From NCBI GenBank assembly GCA_041395385.1, contig JAWLAN010000006.1:310001-374000 (forward strand): a DNA stretch of 64,000 nucleotides, in the 5' to 3' direction. Below are positions 25,703 through 34,483 of the stretch, piece after piece; position 1 is the stretch's first letter; every line of letters begins with the position of its first letter. Below the pieces are notes generated by a model, which was not told the origin of the DNA, did not search any database, and worked only from the letters and a program-made list of their open reading frames with translations. The DNA is from JAJVHZ01 sp041395385. Its GTDB lineage: Bacteria > Pseudomonadota > Gammaproteobacteria > JAJPIJ01. A program made the translations under genes and the position numbers.

Positions 25703-26371
25703 TCAGGCCCCCTCGAACAGGCCTTCGGTCCCCGCCGATCCCGCATCCTGGATCGCTCGCACCGGGAACAGCCAGTCCACGGGCGCGGAACCGTCGCTGC
25801 GCTTGACCACGATACGCACCGCCGCGGGCAATTGCGCGGTCTCGTTCCAGTCCGTCTGCCAGCGCGTCTGCCGGCCGAGCTCGTCCTTCACCAGGAACTG
25901 GAAGTCCACCTCCGCCACCTGCTCCAGCAACACCACGCGGCCGTCGGGCTGAGCCGGCGACGGCGTCGCGGTGGGTTCGTCCCGCGTCATGGGGGAATAC
26001 GTGAGGATCAGCGTCCTTGCCGATCCCTCGCCCTCCACCGCCAGCGCCAGCCAGTGCAGACCGAACGCGCCGCGATGCACCGGCAGCGGCGCGAGCCAGC
26101 GCATGCCCGCGCGATGACCGGTGAACGCGGGGATCGGCGCATTCCTCGCATCCCTCAGCGCCGCCGGCTGCATCTGCGCGAGCTCGCGCCGCAGCACACG
26201 GTGCGTGGCGATCAGGCCCTCGAGCCTCTCCACGTTGGACTCCACCGCATTCGAGGTCCGCGACAGCGTGTACGTCCCCTGGTACAGCAGCAGCATGATC
26301 AGGGCGAGCAGGCCGATGGCGACGACCATTTCGACCAGCGTCAGACCGGACTGCGCGCGCGGGCCGATCAT
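25703..26371 (-). CDS. gspJ: Type II secretion minor pseudopilin GspJ
   Basis: 223 residues. The prepilin-type leader ends in SG followed by LTLVEMVVAIGLLALIMLLL, with the conserved Glu at +5 of the mature protein. The globular part has the GspJ pattern of a WLAPLPVHRG strand and a late FLVKDELGRQTRW. With GspI and GspK it forms the pseudopilus tip of the T2SS. The ATG overlaps gspI by four bases. It is the last gene of the K-to-J operon. Confidence 0.85.
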   Translation of the reverse strand: MIGPRAQSGLTLVEMVVAIGLLALIMLLLYQGTYTLSRTSNAVESNVERLEGLIATHRVLRRELAQMQPAALRDARNAPIPAFTGHRAGMRWLAPLPVHRGAFGLHWLALAVEGEGSARTLILTYSPMTRDEPTATPSPAQPDGRVVLLEQVAEVDFQFLVKDELGRQTRWQTDWNETAQLPAAVRIVVKRSDGSAPVDWLFPVRAIQDAGSAGTEGLFEGA

Positions 26372-26799
26372 GGGCGACGCGACAGGCGCACGGTGCTCAC
26401 GCTCAGGCCGCGCTCCCGCCCGCCGCGGCTCCAGTACACGTCGACGTCGATGCGCACGAGCTGCCAGGCAGGGTTGGCGTCGAACGCGCGGCCCGGTTCG
26501 CGGTACGGCGAGACCCGCCGCCGCCAGTGCCACTGCCCGTCCGCCACCCCCGCCGTCGTTCCCGGCGCGAGTTCCCCGGCCAGTTGCGCCTCGGCAAGGA
26601 CGTTTTCCGCCTGCATGGTCGCGAAGGCGTAGTCGGAGGACAGGCCGCTTGCGCGAGAGATCGAACCGGCCACGCGCAGCGCCAGGGTGAGGACGATCGT
26701 GAGGATGAGGAAGGCGACCAGCACTTCGAGCAGCGTGAAGCCGAGGTCGCGCCCGACCCCACGGGCCATGACCGGATGCCGATCACGCACGCTCGTCAT
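26368..26799 (-). CDS. gspI: Type II secretion minor pseudopilin GspI
   Basis: 143 residues. The leader RGVGRDLG is cut before FTLLEVLVAFLILTIVLTLA. The short C-terminal domain contains GQWHWRRRVSPY and VRIDVDVYWSRGGRERGLSV, the typical GspI pattern in which Trp and Arg line the pseudopilus tip complex. Its start overlaps gspH by 17 bases; an in-frame ATG ten codons later would leave a shorter leader. Confidence 0.85.
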   Translation of the reverse strand: MTSVRDRHPVMARGVGRDLGFTLLEVLVAFLILTIVLTLALRVAGSISRASGLSSDYAFATMQAENVLAEAQLAGELAPGTTAGVADGQWHWRRRVSPYREPGRAFDANPAWQLVRIDVDVYWSRGGRERGLSVSTVRLSRRP

Positions 26800-27259
26800 C
26801 GAGTATGCTGACCTTGCCGGTCAACCAGTTGACGTCGACGCTCAATCGTGCACGCTCGGTGGAGACGCTGACCCGGCCGCCGCTGGCGCTGCCGTCGGGG
26901 TAGAAACGGATCCCGCTCACGCGCTCGCCGATCGTCTCGCTGCCGGCGGCGATCACGTCGATGGACACGCCGGCGGGAAGGGCGCGTGCACGGCCGCCGG
27001 CGCTGGAGACGAGCCTGCGGTTGGCAAGATCGATCCTCACCAGCGTCTCCACCTGCCCGCTCATCGCGTGATTGCGCGCATGCCGGAGCTCCGCGGCCAT
27101 CTCCCTGACGCAACGGCGTGCCTGCATCTCCTGCCAGCGGCCGGTGAAATCCGGCACCGCCAGCGCCGCGATGAGCCCCATGAGGAGCAGCACCACCGTC
27201 AGCTCGAGCAGCGTGAAGCCCCGCGATGCCGAGCCGCCCGACGTCGATGGCAGGTGCAT
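26783..27259 (-). CDS. gspH: Type II secretion pseudopilin GspH
   Basis: 158 residues. The prepilin leader ASRG precedes FTLLELTVVLLLMGLIAALA. The remainder has the GspH/FimT-like fold: ELRHARNHAMSGQVETLVRI, GVSIDV, ISGIRFYPDGSASGG-type glycine strand (here VSGIRFYPDGSASGGRVSVS) and VDVNWLTGKV. The start at ATG 27259 is 11 bp after gspG ends. It forms part of the pseudopilus. Confidence 0.85.
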   Translation of the reverse strand: MHLPSTSGGSASRGFTLLELTVVLLLMGLIAALAVPDFTGRWQEMQARRCVREMAAELRHARNHAMSGQVETLVRIDLANRRLVSSAGGRARALPAGVSIDVIAAGSETIGERVSGIRFYPDGSASGGRVSVSTERARLSVDVNWLTGKVSILDDERA

Positions 27260-27270
27260 GCGCTCGGCGC

Positions 27271-27720
27271 CTACTCGCCGGACCGCCAGCTGGCGATGTC
27301 CTGGTTCTCGCCGTCGCCGCCCTCGGCGTTGTCGGCGCCGAGCGAGACGATCTCGTAGGCGCCGTGCTCCGAGGGCGAGCGGTACTGATACGGATGGCCC
27401 CACGGGTCCATCGGTATCTCGTTCTTCTTCAGGTAAGGCCCGTTCCAGCGGCTGACCCCGGCCGGCGCCTCCACCAGCGCCCGCAGGCCCTCGGAAGTGC
27501 TCGGGTATCGCCCCACCTCCAGGTGGTACAGGTCGAGCGCGGCGCCGAAGTCCTCGATCTGCAGCCGGGCGGTATCGCTCTTGGCCCCGCCGACGTACTT
27601 CATCACGCGCGGACCGACCAGGCTCGCCAGCAATCCGAGGATCACCAGCACGACCAGCAGCTCGATGAGAGTGAATCCTCGCGGTCGGGAAACGGTTGCG
27701 TGCCTGCCTCGTTGCGACAT
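27271..27720 (-). CDS. gspG: Type II secretion major pseudopilin GspG
   Basis: 149 residues. Cleavage before FTLIELLVVLVILGLLASLV, then GPRVMKYVGGAKSDTA, the signature DLYHLEVGRYPSTSEGLRAL, and a C-terminal calcium-loop region (DPWGHPYQYRSPSEHGAYEI, then SLGADNAEGG). GspG is the main shaft subunit of the pseudopilus. The start follows GGAGGAG. Confidence 0.93.
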   Translation of the reverse strand: MSQRGRHATVSRPRGFTLIELLVVLVILGLLASLVGPRVMKYVGGAKSDTARLQIEDFGAALDLYHLEVGRYPSTSEGLRALVEAPAGVSRWNGPYLKKNEIPMDPWGHPYQYRSPSEHGAYEIVSLGADNAEGGDGENQDIASWRSGE

Positions 27721-27756
27721 CGGTAGCTCCTCCACGCCGGTTGCGGTAGTTGATCC

Positions 27757-28977
27757 TCAGGTCACCAGTTCGTTGGTGGCCAGTATGCCGAGCAGTATGG
27801 ACACGATCACGCCGGTGATGACGACGGCCATGAGCAGTATCAGCGCCGGCTCCAGCACGGCGAGCAGGCGCTTGACGCTGCGCTCGACCTCCTGATCGTA
27901 GAGATCGGCCACCGTGGCCAGCATCGGATCGAGACCGCCGGTCTCCTCGCCGACCCGCACCATCTGCGCCGCCAGGCGCGGAAACAGCGGGTGCTCGAGC
28001 ATCATCGAGCCGATCGACCGGCCCTGCCTGACGCCCTCGCCGATCTGTTCCATCGCCGCCGCCATGGCCCGGTTGTTCAGGGTCTCGCGGCTGATGGCCA
28101 GCGCGTTGAGCAGCGAGACGCCGTTGGCGAGCAGGGTGCCGAGCGTGCGCGCCAGCCTCGCCATCTCGGTCTTGGCAAGGACGTCGCCGAGCAGCGGCAC
28201 GCGCAGCAGCCACGCATGCCAGGTGAGCTGCGCCGCCGGCCGGCGCACCGCCCAGGCGGCGAGATAGACCGCGCCCACGGCCACGAGGAGCATCCAGACC
28301 CCATAACGGCGCAGCGCCTCGGCCAGCGCGATGACGATCTGCGTCGGCACCGGCAGCGCCCTGCCGGCGTCCGCGAACAGCACCTGGAATTGCGGCACGA
28401 CGAACAGCAACAGCACCACCAGCGAGACCATGGCGACGACGAGCAGTATCACCGGGTAGATGAGCGCGGTCTTCACCGCCTCGCGGATCTGCCGGCTGCG
28501 CTCGAGATACTCCGCGAGCCTGTTGAGCACCGGGGCCAGCACGCCGCCGGCCTCGCCTGCGCGGGTCATGCTGACGGCGAGCGGCGAGAACATACTGGGC
28601 TGCCCGGCCATCGCCTGGGACAGGGCCTGGCCGCCGCGCACGCGATCGCGCAGCTCCTCGAGGACGCGGCGCGCGTCCGGGCTGGCGGTCGTATCGATGA
28701 GGACGGCGAGCGCCCTGTCGAGCGGAAGTCCAGCCTTCAGGAGGTTCGCCAGATCACGGCTGAGCGAGATCTGCAGCTCCAGCGACCTCCTGCCGGCACG
28801 CGCCGCGGAGCGATCCCCGGCGCGCGCGGCGTCCGCGGCGGTGGCGAGCTCCGCGCGCACGGGTATCTGACCGAGGGCGTGCAGACGATCGATGACGCCC
28901 TGCTTGTCGGGCGACTCGATCGCGCCCTCGATCAGACTGCCGTCGGCGGCCACCGACTGATACCTATACAGCGGCAT
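27757..28977 (-). CDS. gspF: Type II secretion inner-membrane platform protein GspF
   Basis: 406 residues. Two T2SSF domains with three membrane helices (ALIYPVILLVVAMVSLVVLL, WMLLVAVGAVYLAAWAVR and LLAVLEPALILLMAVVITG). The start MPLYRYQSVAADG at 28977 matches the family N-terminus and overlaps gspE by 14 bases. GspF links the ATPase GspE to the pseudopilus assembly site. GEETGGLDPMLATVADLYDQ is a conserved cytoplasmic motif. Confidence 0.92.
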   Translation of the reverse strand: MPLYRYQSVAADGSLIEGAIESPDKQGVIDRLHALGQIPVRAELATAADAARAGDRSAARAGRRSLELQISLSRDLANLLKAGLPLDRALAVLIDTTASPDARRVLEELRDRVRGGQALSQAMAGQPSMFSPLAVSMTRAGEAGGVLAPVLNRLAEYLERSRQIREAVKTALIYPVILLVVAMVSLVVLLLFVVPQFQVLFADAGRALPVPTQIVIALAEALRRYGVWMLLVAVGAVYLAAWAVRRPAAQLTWHAWLLRVPLLGDVLAKTEMARLARTLGTLLANGVSLLNALAISRETLNNRAMAAAMEQIGEGVRQGRSIGSMMLEHPLFPRLAAQMVRVGEETGGLDPMLATVADLYDQEVERSVKRLLAVLEPALILLMAVVITGVIVSILLGILATNELVT

Positions 28978-30667
28978 CGTCCGCACCCCGGCTGACACGC
29001 AGCACCTCCTCGATGCTGGTCAACCCTCGGCAGGCCTTCAGGATCCCGTCCTGGTACATCGTGCGCATCCCGCCCGCGATCGCCGCCTGCTGCATCGCGT
29101 GGGCGTCGGCGCGCTGCTTGATCAACTGCCGCATGCGATCGTCGACGACCAGGAACTCCAGGATCGACATGCGCCCGCGGTAGCCGGAGTGATTGCACTC
29201 CGGGCAGCCTCGCGGCGCGAACAAGGTCGCGTCCGCGGGCGTGCCGACACCGGCTCCCAGGCGCGCCGCGAGATCCGCCGCCGGCAGCGGATGGCGACAG
29301 GCGCGGCAGAGGACCCGGACCAGGCGCTGCGCGATCACGCCTCGAAGCGTCGAGCCCAACAGGTAGTCCTCCACACCCATGTCGAGCAGGCGGGCCACGC
29401 TGCCGCCGGCGTCGTTGGTGTGCAGGGTGGAGAGCACGAGATGACCGGTCAACGACGCCTGCACCGCGATGCGCGCGGTCTCCGTGTCACGCATCTCGCC
29501 GATCATGATCACGTCGGGGTCCTGCCGCAGGATCGCCCGCAGCGCGCTCGCGAAGGTGAGATCGATCTGCGGGTTGACCTGCAGCTGGTTGATGCCCTCG
29601 AGCTGGTATTCGATGGGATCCTCGACGGTGAAGACCTTGCGCTCGATGCTGTTGAGCTTGTGCAGGGCGGTGTAGAGCGTCGTGGTCTTGCCGCTTCCAG
29701 TCGGCCCGGTGACGAGCAGTATGCCGTGCGGCTCTGCCAGCGCCTGGTTGAGGTTGCGCAGTGCCGTGTCCTCGAAGCCGAGCCTCTCGAAGTCGAGCAC
29801 CAGGTTCTGCCGATCGAGGATGCGCAGGACGACGCTCTCCCCGAACAGGGTCGGCACCGAGGACACGCGGATGTCGACGTCTCGTCCCTGCAGCTGCAGC
29901 TGTATGCGGCCGTCCTGCGGCAGGCGCCGCTCGGCGATGTTCATCCTCGCCATGATCTTGATGCGCGAGATCACGGCCGCGGCGGATTGCAGCGGTGCGG
30001 ACTCCGCCTCGGCGAGCACGCCGTCGACGCGGAAGCGTACCTGCATCCTGCGCTCGAACGGCTCGATGTGGATGTCGGAGGCGCGTGCCGCCATCGCCCG
30101 CTGCAGCAGGGTATTGACCATGCGTATGACCGGCGCCTCGCTCGCCAGGTCGCGCAGGTGATCGACGTCATCGATGCGCGCATCGACGGCGCGCAGGCCG
30201 CCGGCCACGGCGTCGTGGCCGGCACCCGCGCCGGAGTACAGCCGGGTGATCGCCGCCTCGATCTCGCTGCTCGCGGCGACACGCGGCAGCACCGGCACTC
30301 CCATCGCCAGCGACAATGCCTGGCGCGTGTATCCGTCGTCGGGGAAGGCCATGGCGACCAGGGCGCCCTCCTCCGCGACCCGGATGGGCAGCGCGCGCGC
30401 CTCGCGCAGGAACTTGGCCGACAATCGATCCTCGAACAGCGGCAACGCCGGGAAGTCCTCGGCACCCACGATCGGCACGCCGGTGAGCGCGGACTGCGCC
30501 TCGCTCATCTCGCGCTCCGACACCATGCCGAGCTTCAGCAGCAGGGCGGCGAGGCGATCGCCGGGCCCCTGGACCTCGCGCGCGCGCGCGATGCTCTCGG
30601 CGGTGAGCCTGCCGCTGCGCACGAAGTGCTCGGCGAGTGGGTCCTCGATTCGCTCGCCGGCGTTCAC
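28964..30667 (-). CDS. gspE: Type II secretion ATPase GspE
   Basis: 567 residues from GTG 30667; no suitable ATG precedes the conserved N1 domain. The Walker A motif is GPTGSGKTTTLY, the Asp box is FTVEDPIEYQLEGI, Walker B is DPDVIMIGEMRD, the His box is LTGHLVLSTLHTND. A four-Cys zinc site (CRACRHP ... CPECNHSG) is typical of T2SS/T4P ATPases. It hydrolyses ATP at the inner-membrane platform to drive pseudopilus growth. 104 bp separate it from gspD. Confidence 0.93.
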   Translation of the reverse strand: MNAGERIEDPLAEHFVRSGRLTAESIARAREVQGPGDRLAALLLKLGMVSEREMSEAQSALTGVPIVGAEDFPALPLFEDRLSAKFLREARALPIRVAEEGALVAMAFPDDGYTRQALSLAMGVPVLPRVAASSEIEAAITRLYSGAGAGHDAVAGGLRAVDARIDDVDHLRDLASEAPVIRMVNTLLQRAMAARASDIHIEPFERRMQVRFRVDGVLAEAESAPLQSAAAVISRIKIMARMNIAERRLPQDGRIQLQLQGRDVDIRVSSVPTLFGESVVLRILDRQNLVLDFERLGFEDTALRNLNQALAEPHGILLVTGPTGSGKTTTLYTALHKLNSIERKVFTVEDPIEYQLEGINQLQVNPQIDLTFASALRAILRQDPDVIMIGEMRDTETARIAVQASLTGHLVLSTLHTNDAGGSVARLLDMGVEDYLLGSTLRGVIAQRLVRVLCRACRHPLPAADLAARLGAGVGTPADATLFAPRGCPECNHSGYRGRMSILEFLVVDDRMRQLIKQRADAHAMQQAAIAGGMRTMYQDGILKACRGLTSIEEVLRVSRGADDAAV

Positions 30668-30771
30668 GATCGCGCCTCGCCGCCGCGCCCTCGGCGCTGC
30701 GGACTGATCGGATTGACGGGCCCGATGGTCATCGTGTCGATCCTCGTGCCTGCGTTCGCCCTTCGACGCCG

Positions 30772-33045
30772 TCAGGGTCGCGGCAGCGGCCCGACCTCCG
30801 CGCCGGTGATCGGCGGCAGTCCGCGCAGCTTCCGGCGCATCTCCTCGGTCGCCTCCCGGGCCTCGCCCTGGCTGCGCACGGCGCGCGGAGTGATGACGAC
30901 GAGCAGCTCCGTGCGCGAGTTGTCCACGTCGGTGGTGCCGAACAGCTTGCCGAGCACCGGGATCTTGTACAGTACCGGGACGCCGCGCTCGGTATGGGTC
31001 GCGTTGTCGCGTATGAGTCCGCCGAGCACGATCGTGTCCCCGCTCTGGACGGCCACCGTGCTGGCGATCTTGCGCTGCAGGATCGTCGGCGTGAGGGTCG
31101 CGCGACTGCTCACGTCGCTCACCTCCTGCGCGACGTCCATGGTGATGAGGCCGCTGGCGTTCACCCGCGGCGTCACCGAGAGGATCACGCCGGTGTCGCG
31201 ATACTCGATGGAGTTGATGATCGGCGCCGTACCCGTGCCGCCGGTGATGGTGGATTGCTGCTGCTGCACCGTGATGGGCACCTGATCGCCGACCTGGATC
31301 AGGGCCTGCTGGTTGTCCAGCACCATCAACGACGGCGAGGAAAGCACGTTCAGGCGCTGGTCCTCGGCGAGCAGGTTCAATACCGCGCGTATGTCGCCCG
31401 CCGAGCCGGTCACGGCGTAGGAGAAGCCGTCCGCGAGCGCGTTCAGGCCCGGAAGGCCCAGGTCCAGCTTTCCGGTCGCGTCGTAGTCCCCCGCGGAGTT
31501 CTCGAACAGCCACTCGACCCCGTACTGCAGGCTGTCGGACAACGTGACCTCGACGATCGTCGCCTCGATCAGCACCTGCAGCGGCAGCACGTCCAGCTGT
31601 TTCAACGCCTGATCGATCATCTCGTACTGCTTGGCCGTGGCGAGGATGACGAGCGAGTTGTGCGCGTCGTCGGAGATGACGCGCACCGTCTCCTTCTCCT
31701 GCGGCAGGCGCAGATCGGCCACGAACGGCGGCGGCGCGTCCCCGCGCTGCCCCTGCCCGGCCCGCAGCGGCGGTATCGAGGAGGCGGTATCGCCGGCGCC
31801 AGGCAATCCGGTGGTCTCGTCAGTCGTGATGCCGCTGCCGGAGATGTCGCCGGCCGTGGCCAGCGGCGCGCCGCCGATGTACCCCGGATCGGTCACGAAC
31901 GTAGGTGTCTCGCCTGGCGCAATCCCGAGCGGCGGCGGTTCCGGCGGCCCGCGCTCGTCGGAGCCGAGCGCGCTGGCGAGCACCGCGGCGAGCTCCGAGG
32001 CGCGGCTGTTCTGCACGCGATACACGTAGAGGCTCTGGCCGACCTTCTCGGAGGGCCGATCCAGGCGCATCACCCACTCGCCCGCCTCGTGCACGTAGGT
32101 CTGCTGGGGCGAGATGACCAGCACGGCGTTCAGCCGCTCGATGGGGACGACGCGCACCAGATTCTGATAGAGGCCGCCGTCCTCGGTGCCGAACAGTGCC
32201 TTGACCTCCTCCGCGAGCACCTTCGCCTCGGCATGGCGCAGCGTGAACAGGCCCACCGACATGCCGCGCAGCCAGTCCACGTCGAAGGTCTTGATCGTGT
32301 CGGTGAGGTTGGCGAGCTGCTCGCCGGTGCCGCGCAGCAGGATGACGTTGTGTTTGTCGTCGGCATGCATGGCGGTGCCTTCCCCGATCAGCGGCTGCAG
32401 TATGTTCTGCATCTCCTGTGCGCTGATGTACTTCAGCGGAACGATCCGGATCCCGTAACCGGTCCCGCCGGCGCGCAGGCCCGCGCCGGCCTCGGCGCCG
32501 GCGAGCGGAACGATGCGGTAGACCCCGCCGCTGCGTACCAGCACGGCGCCGTTCATGGCCAGGAACGATTCGAGCGTCGGCAGCAGCTCCGACTTCGACA
32601 GCGGACTGCTCGTCTGCACCGTCACCGTTCCGCGCACCTTGGGATCGATGGTGTAATTGACCTTCAACATGTCGCCGAGGATGACGTTGATCACCTCCTG
32701 CAGGTCGGCGCCCTGGAAGTTCAGCGTCACCTCGCCGGTCTCGGCCGATTCGGGCTCGGTGTCGGTGTGCGTGAAACGCACGGCCGGGCGGCCGGGGAAG
32801 TACTCGGCGCGCGTCGGCGCCGAGCTCGCCGCCTGCGTCATCTCGACCGGGCCGGTTGGCGTCGGCGCCGCGGCGCCGGCCGGCTGCCGCGCCGCGCCCG
32901 CGACGGCCTCCGAATCGGCGGCCGGCAGCGCCGCAGGCGACGCGGCGGCCACCGGGCTTTCGGCCTTCCTCTGCGCACAGGCGGGAAGCGACGCCACGCT
33001 GCAGGCCAGGATTGCGGAGACTACTTGCCTATGGATCGTTGCCAC
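30772..33045 (-). CDS. gspD: Type II secretion secretin GspD, with lipoprotein-type signal
   Basis: 757 residues. The N-terminus ends in SLPACAQ, a lipobox with Cys23, so the secretin is probably lipidated; most GspDs have a plain signal peptide. N0 (VTLNFQGADLQEVINVI), N1-N3 repeats (NILQPLIGEG, VIPIERLNAVLVISP-type ring-building strands) and a C-terminal secretin domain (NVLSSPSLMVLDNQQALIQV and VPVLYKIPVLGKLFGTTDVD) are all present. It forms the outer-membrane exit channel. Lipidation may replace a pilotin, none of which is seen. It is followed by gspE. Confidence 0.93.
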   Translation of the reverse strand: MATIHRQVVSAILACSVASLPACAQRKAESPVAAASPAALPAADSEAVAGAARQPAGAAAPTPTGPVEMTQAASSAPTRAEYFPGRPAVRFTHTDTEPESAETGEVTLNFQGADLQEVINVILGDMLKVNYTIDPKVRGTVTVQTSSPLSKSELLPTLESFLAMNGAVLVRSGGVYRIVPLAGAEAGAGLRAGGTGYGIRIVPLKYISAQEMQNILQPLIGEGTAMHADDKHNVILLRGTGEQLANLTDTIKTFDVDWLRGMSVGLFTLRHAEAKVLAEEVKALFGTEDGGLYQNLVRVVPIERLNAVLVISPQQTYVHEAGEWVMRLDRPSEKVGQSLYVYRVQNSRASELAAVLASALGSDERGPPEPPPLGIAPGETPTFVTDPGYIGGAPLATAGDISGSGITTDETTGLPGAGDTASSIPPLRAGQGQRGDAPPPFVADLRLPQEKETVRVISDDAHNSLVILATAKQYEMIDQALKQLDVLPLQVLIEATIVEVTLSDSLQYGVEWLFENSAGDYDATGKLDLGLPGLNALADGFSYAVTGSAGDIRAVLNLLAEDQRLNVLSSPSLMVLDNQQALIQVGDQVPITVQQQQSTITGGTGTAPIINSIEYRDTGVILSVTPRVNASGLITMDVAQEVSDVSSRATLTPTILQRKIASTVAVQSGDTIVLGGLIRDNATHTERGVPVLYKIPVLGKLFGTTDVDNSRTELLVVITPRAVRSQGEAREATEEMRRKLRGLPPITGAEVGPLPRP

Positions 33046-33107
33046 TGTTGGTCACCTCGCGCCTGGGCTCGCTCTCCGGGAGCCTGCTGTGGAATTTCGA
33101 ATCGGGA

Positions 33108-33860
33108 TTACTCGGCGACGCTCGCGCCGCCGCCTGCCGCGGTCTCCTCGTCCGCGGGCGGGGAGTCGGCGGGAGGGTTCGCATCCGGACGTGCCGACTC
33201 ACGCTCGCGGGACTCGGCCTGCGCCGTCCCGTCCACCACCTCGTCGGGGAGTCCCGGGGGCGATGCGTCAGCCGTTTCCCCGGCCGCATCCGATTCCCCG
33301 CCGCGGTCGTGCGCCCCGGACGCCGCCTCGATCGCCTCCTCCGGGGATAGTTCCTCGTCCGTCTCCTCTGCGACCTCACGCAGCAGCGGCAACGTCCGCA
33401 GCTCCTCGCCGCGCCGAAGCGAGACCTCAGCGGCCCTGACCTCGATGAGGGTCCAGCCTTCGACCTCCGATCCCTCCTTCAGACGGATCGTCTGGCCCTC
33501 GCGACCCTTGCGCACCAGAGCATAACGCCCGCGCTCGGAGATCGCGATCGCGGTCAGGCGCAGTTCCTCCTCGGGCGAGCCGCTCGCACGGACGGCGGCG
33601 CGCCTGGACTTCTCGGCGGGCCGACGTGATTCCATGAAAAGCGGACGCTCGACCATCGCCGGATAATCCGCCGGGGACGCGCGCGGCGCCGCCTCCTTCG
33701 CGTCCTGCGACTCCTCGAGTTGTTGCCGCGGCGGAGAATCGGCCTGCGGCGCGCCGGCGGCGATGCCGGGCTGCGGAACGGCCGGGGGCGCGGGCTGCCT
33801 GAGCTGGAAGTATAGCCACGCGCCGAGAGCGATCACCACGACGGTCAGCGGACGCTTCAT
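33108..33860 (-). CDS. gspC: Type II secretion GspC/XpsN-like inner-membrane protein
   Basis: 250 residues. One N-terminal membrane helix (LTVVVIALGAWLYFQL), a proline-rich periplasmic linker, then a homology region starting MVERPLFMESRRP and LTAIAISERGRYALVRKG with LKEGSEVEGWTLIEV. The last 90 residues are acidic and of low complexity. In Xanthomonas the equivalent is called XpsN, a functional counterpart of GspC that links the platform to the secretin. The ATGA overlap with gspM shows coupling. A PDZ domain, common in classical GspC, is absent. Confidence 0.75.
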   Translation of the reverse strand: MKRPLTVVVIALGAWLYFQLRQPAPPAVPQPGIAAGAPQADSPPRQQLEESQDAKEAAPRASPADYPAMVERPLFMESRRPAEKSRRAAVRASGSPEEELRLTAIAISERGRYALVRKGREGQTIRLKEGSEVEGWTLIEVRAAEVSLRRGEELRTLPLLREVAEETDEELSPEEAIEAASGAHDRGGESDAAGETADASPPGLPDEVVDGTAQAESRERESARPDANPPADSPPADEETAAGGGASVAE

Positions 33861-34483
33861 GCGCTGCCGCCGCCAGCAGCGGCTCCTCGCGCCGATTCGG
33901 CGTTGCGCTTGTAGCCGGAGACCCGCATCCGTATGTTCAGGGTGGTCGGACTCTCCAGCGTTGCCTCGGGATCCTCCAGGTAGATCATCTCCAGACCGCT
34001 GCTGCGGGTGACGTCCAGCGCGTCGATGAAGAGCCGCGGCGTGCCCGTCTCGATCTCCAGTAGTATGGACCGCAATGCGACGATGTCCGTCTTCAGCTCC
34101 ACCTGAATGCCGATTTGCATCAGATCGCCTTCCGCCTGTTCCGGCAGTATGCGCGTGCTGGTCAACTCGGCCCCGGCATCGTTGACCACGCGCGTGACCC
34201 GCTCCTGCAGTGCCACCGCGGCGAGCGCCGAGGTCTCGCCGGCCAGATAGGCGTTCCGCTGCGCCTCGCGGATCTCCCCGAGTCGCGCCAGCCTGTCGTC
34301 GAGCGCGGCGGCGCCGGCGCGCACGCGCTGAAAACGCTGCAGCCAGTCGAGCAGCTTCTCGCGTTCCTCATCCAGGCTCGCCGAGTAGCGCGCGATCGGC
34401 GCCAGCGCGAGCGCCGCGGCGCCCACGAACAGGAGCACCAGGAGGACGGCCGCGAGTCTGGCCACGGCGGGCGAGATCCTCAT
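33857..34483 (-). CDS. gspM: Type II secretion protein GspM
   Basis: 208 residues. An N-terminal membrane helix (LAAVLLVLLFVGAAALALAP), a coiled-coil segment rich in Arg and Glu, and a ferredoxin-like periplasmic domain (DLMQIGIQVELKTDIVALRS). This is the Xanthomonas-type GspM family and not the short enteric type. It partners with GspL and overlaps both neighbouring genes by four bases. Confidence 0.82.
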   Translation of the reverse strand: MRISPAVARLAAVLLVLLFVGAAALALAPIARYSASLDEEREKLLDWLQRFQRVRAGAAALDDRLARLGEIREAQRNAYLAGETSALAAVALQERVTRVVNDAGAELTSTRILPEQAEGDLMQIGIQVELKTDIVALRSILLEIETGTPRLFIDALDVTRSSGLEMIYLEDPEATLESPTTLNIRMRVSGYKRNAESARGAAAGGGSA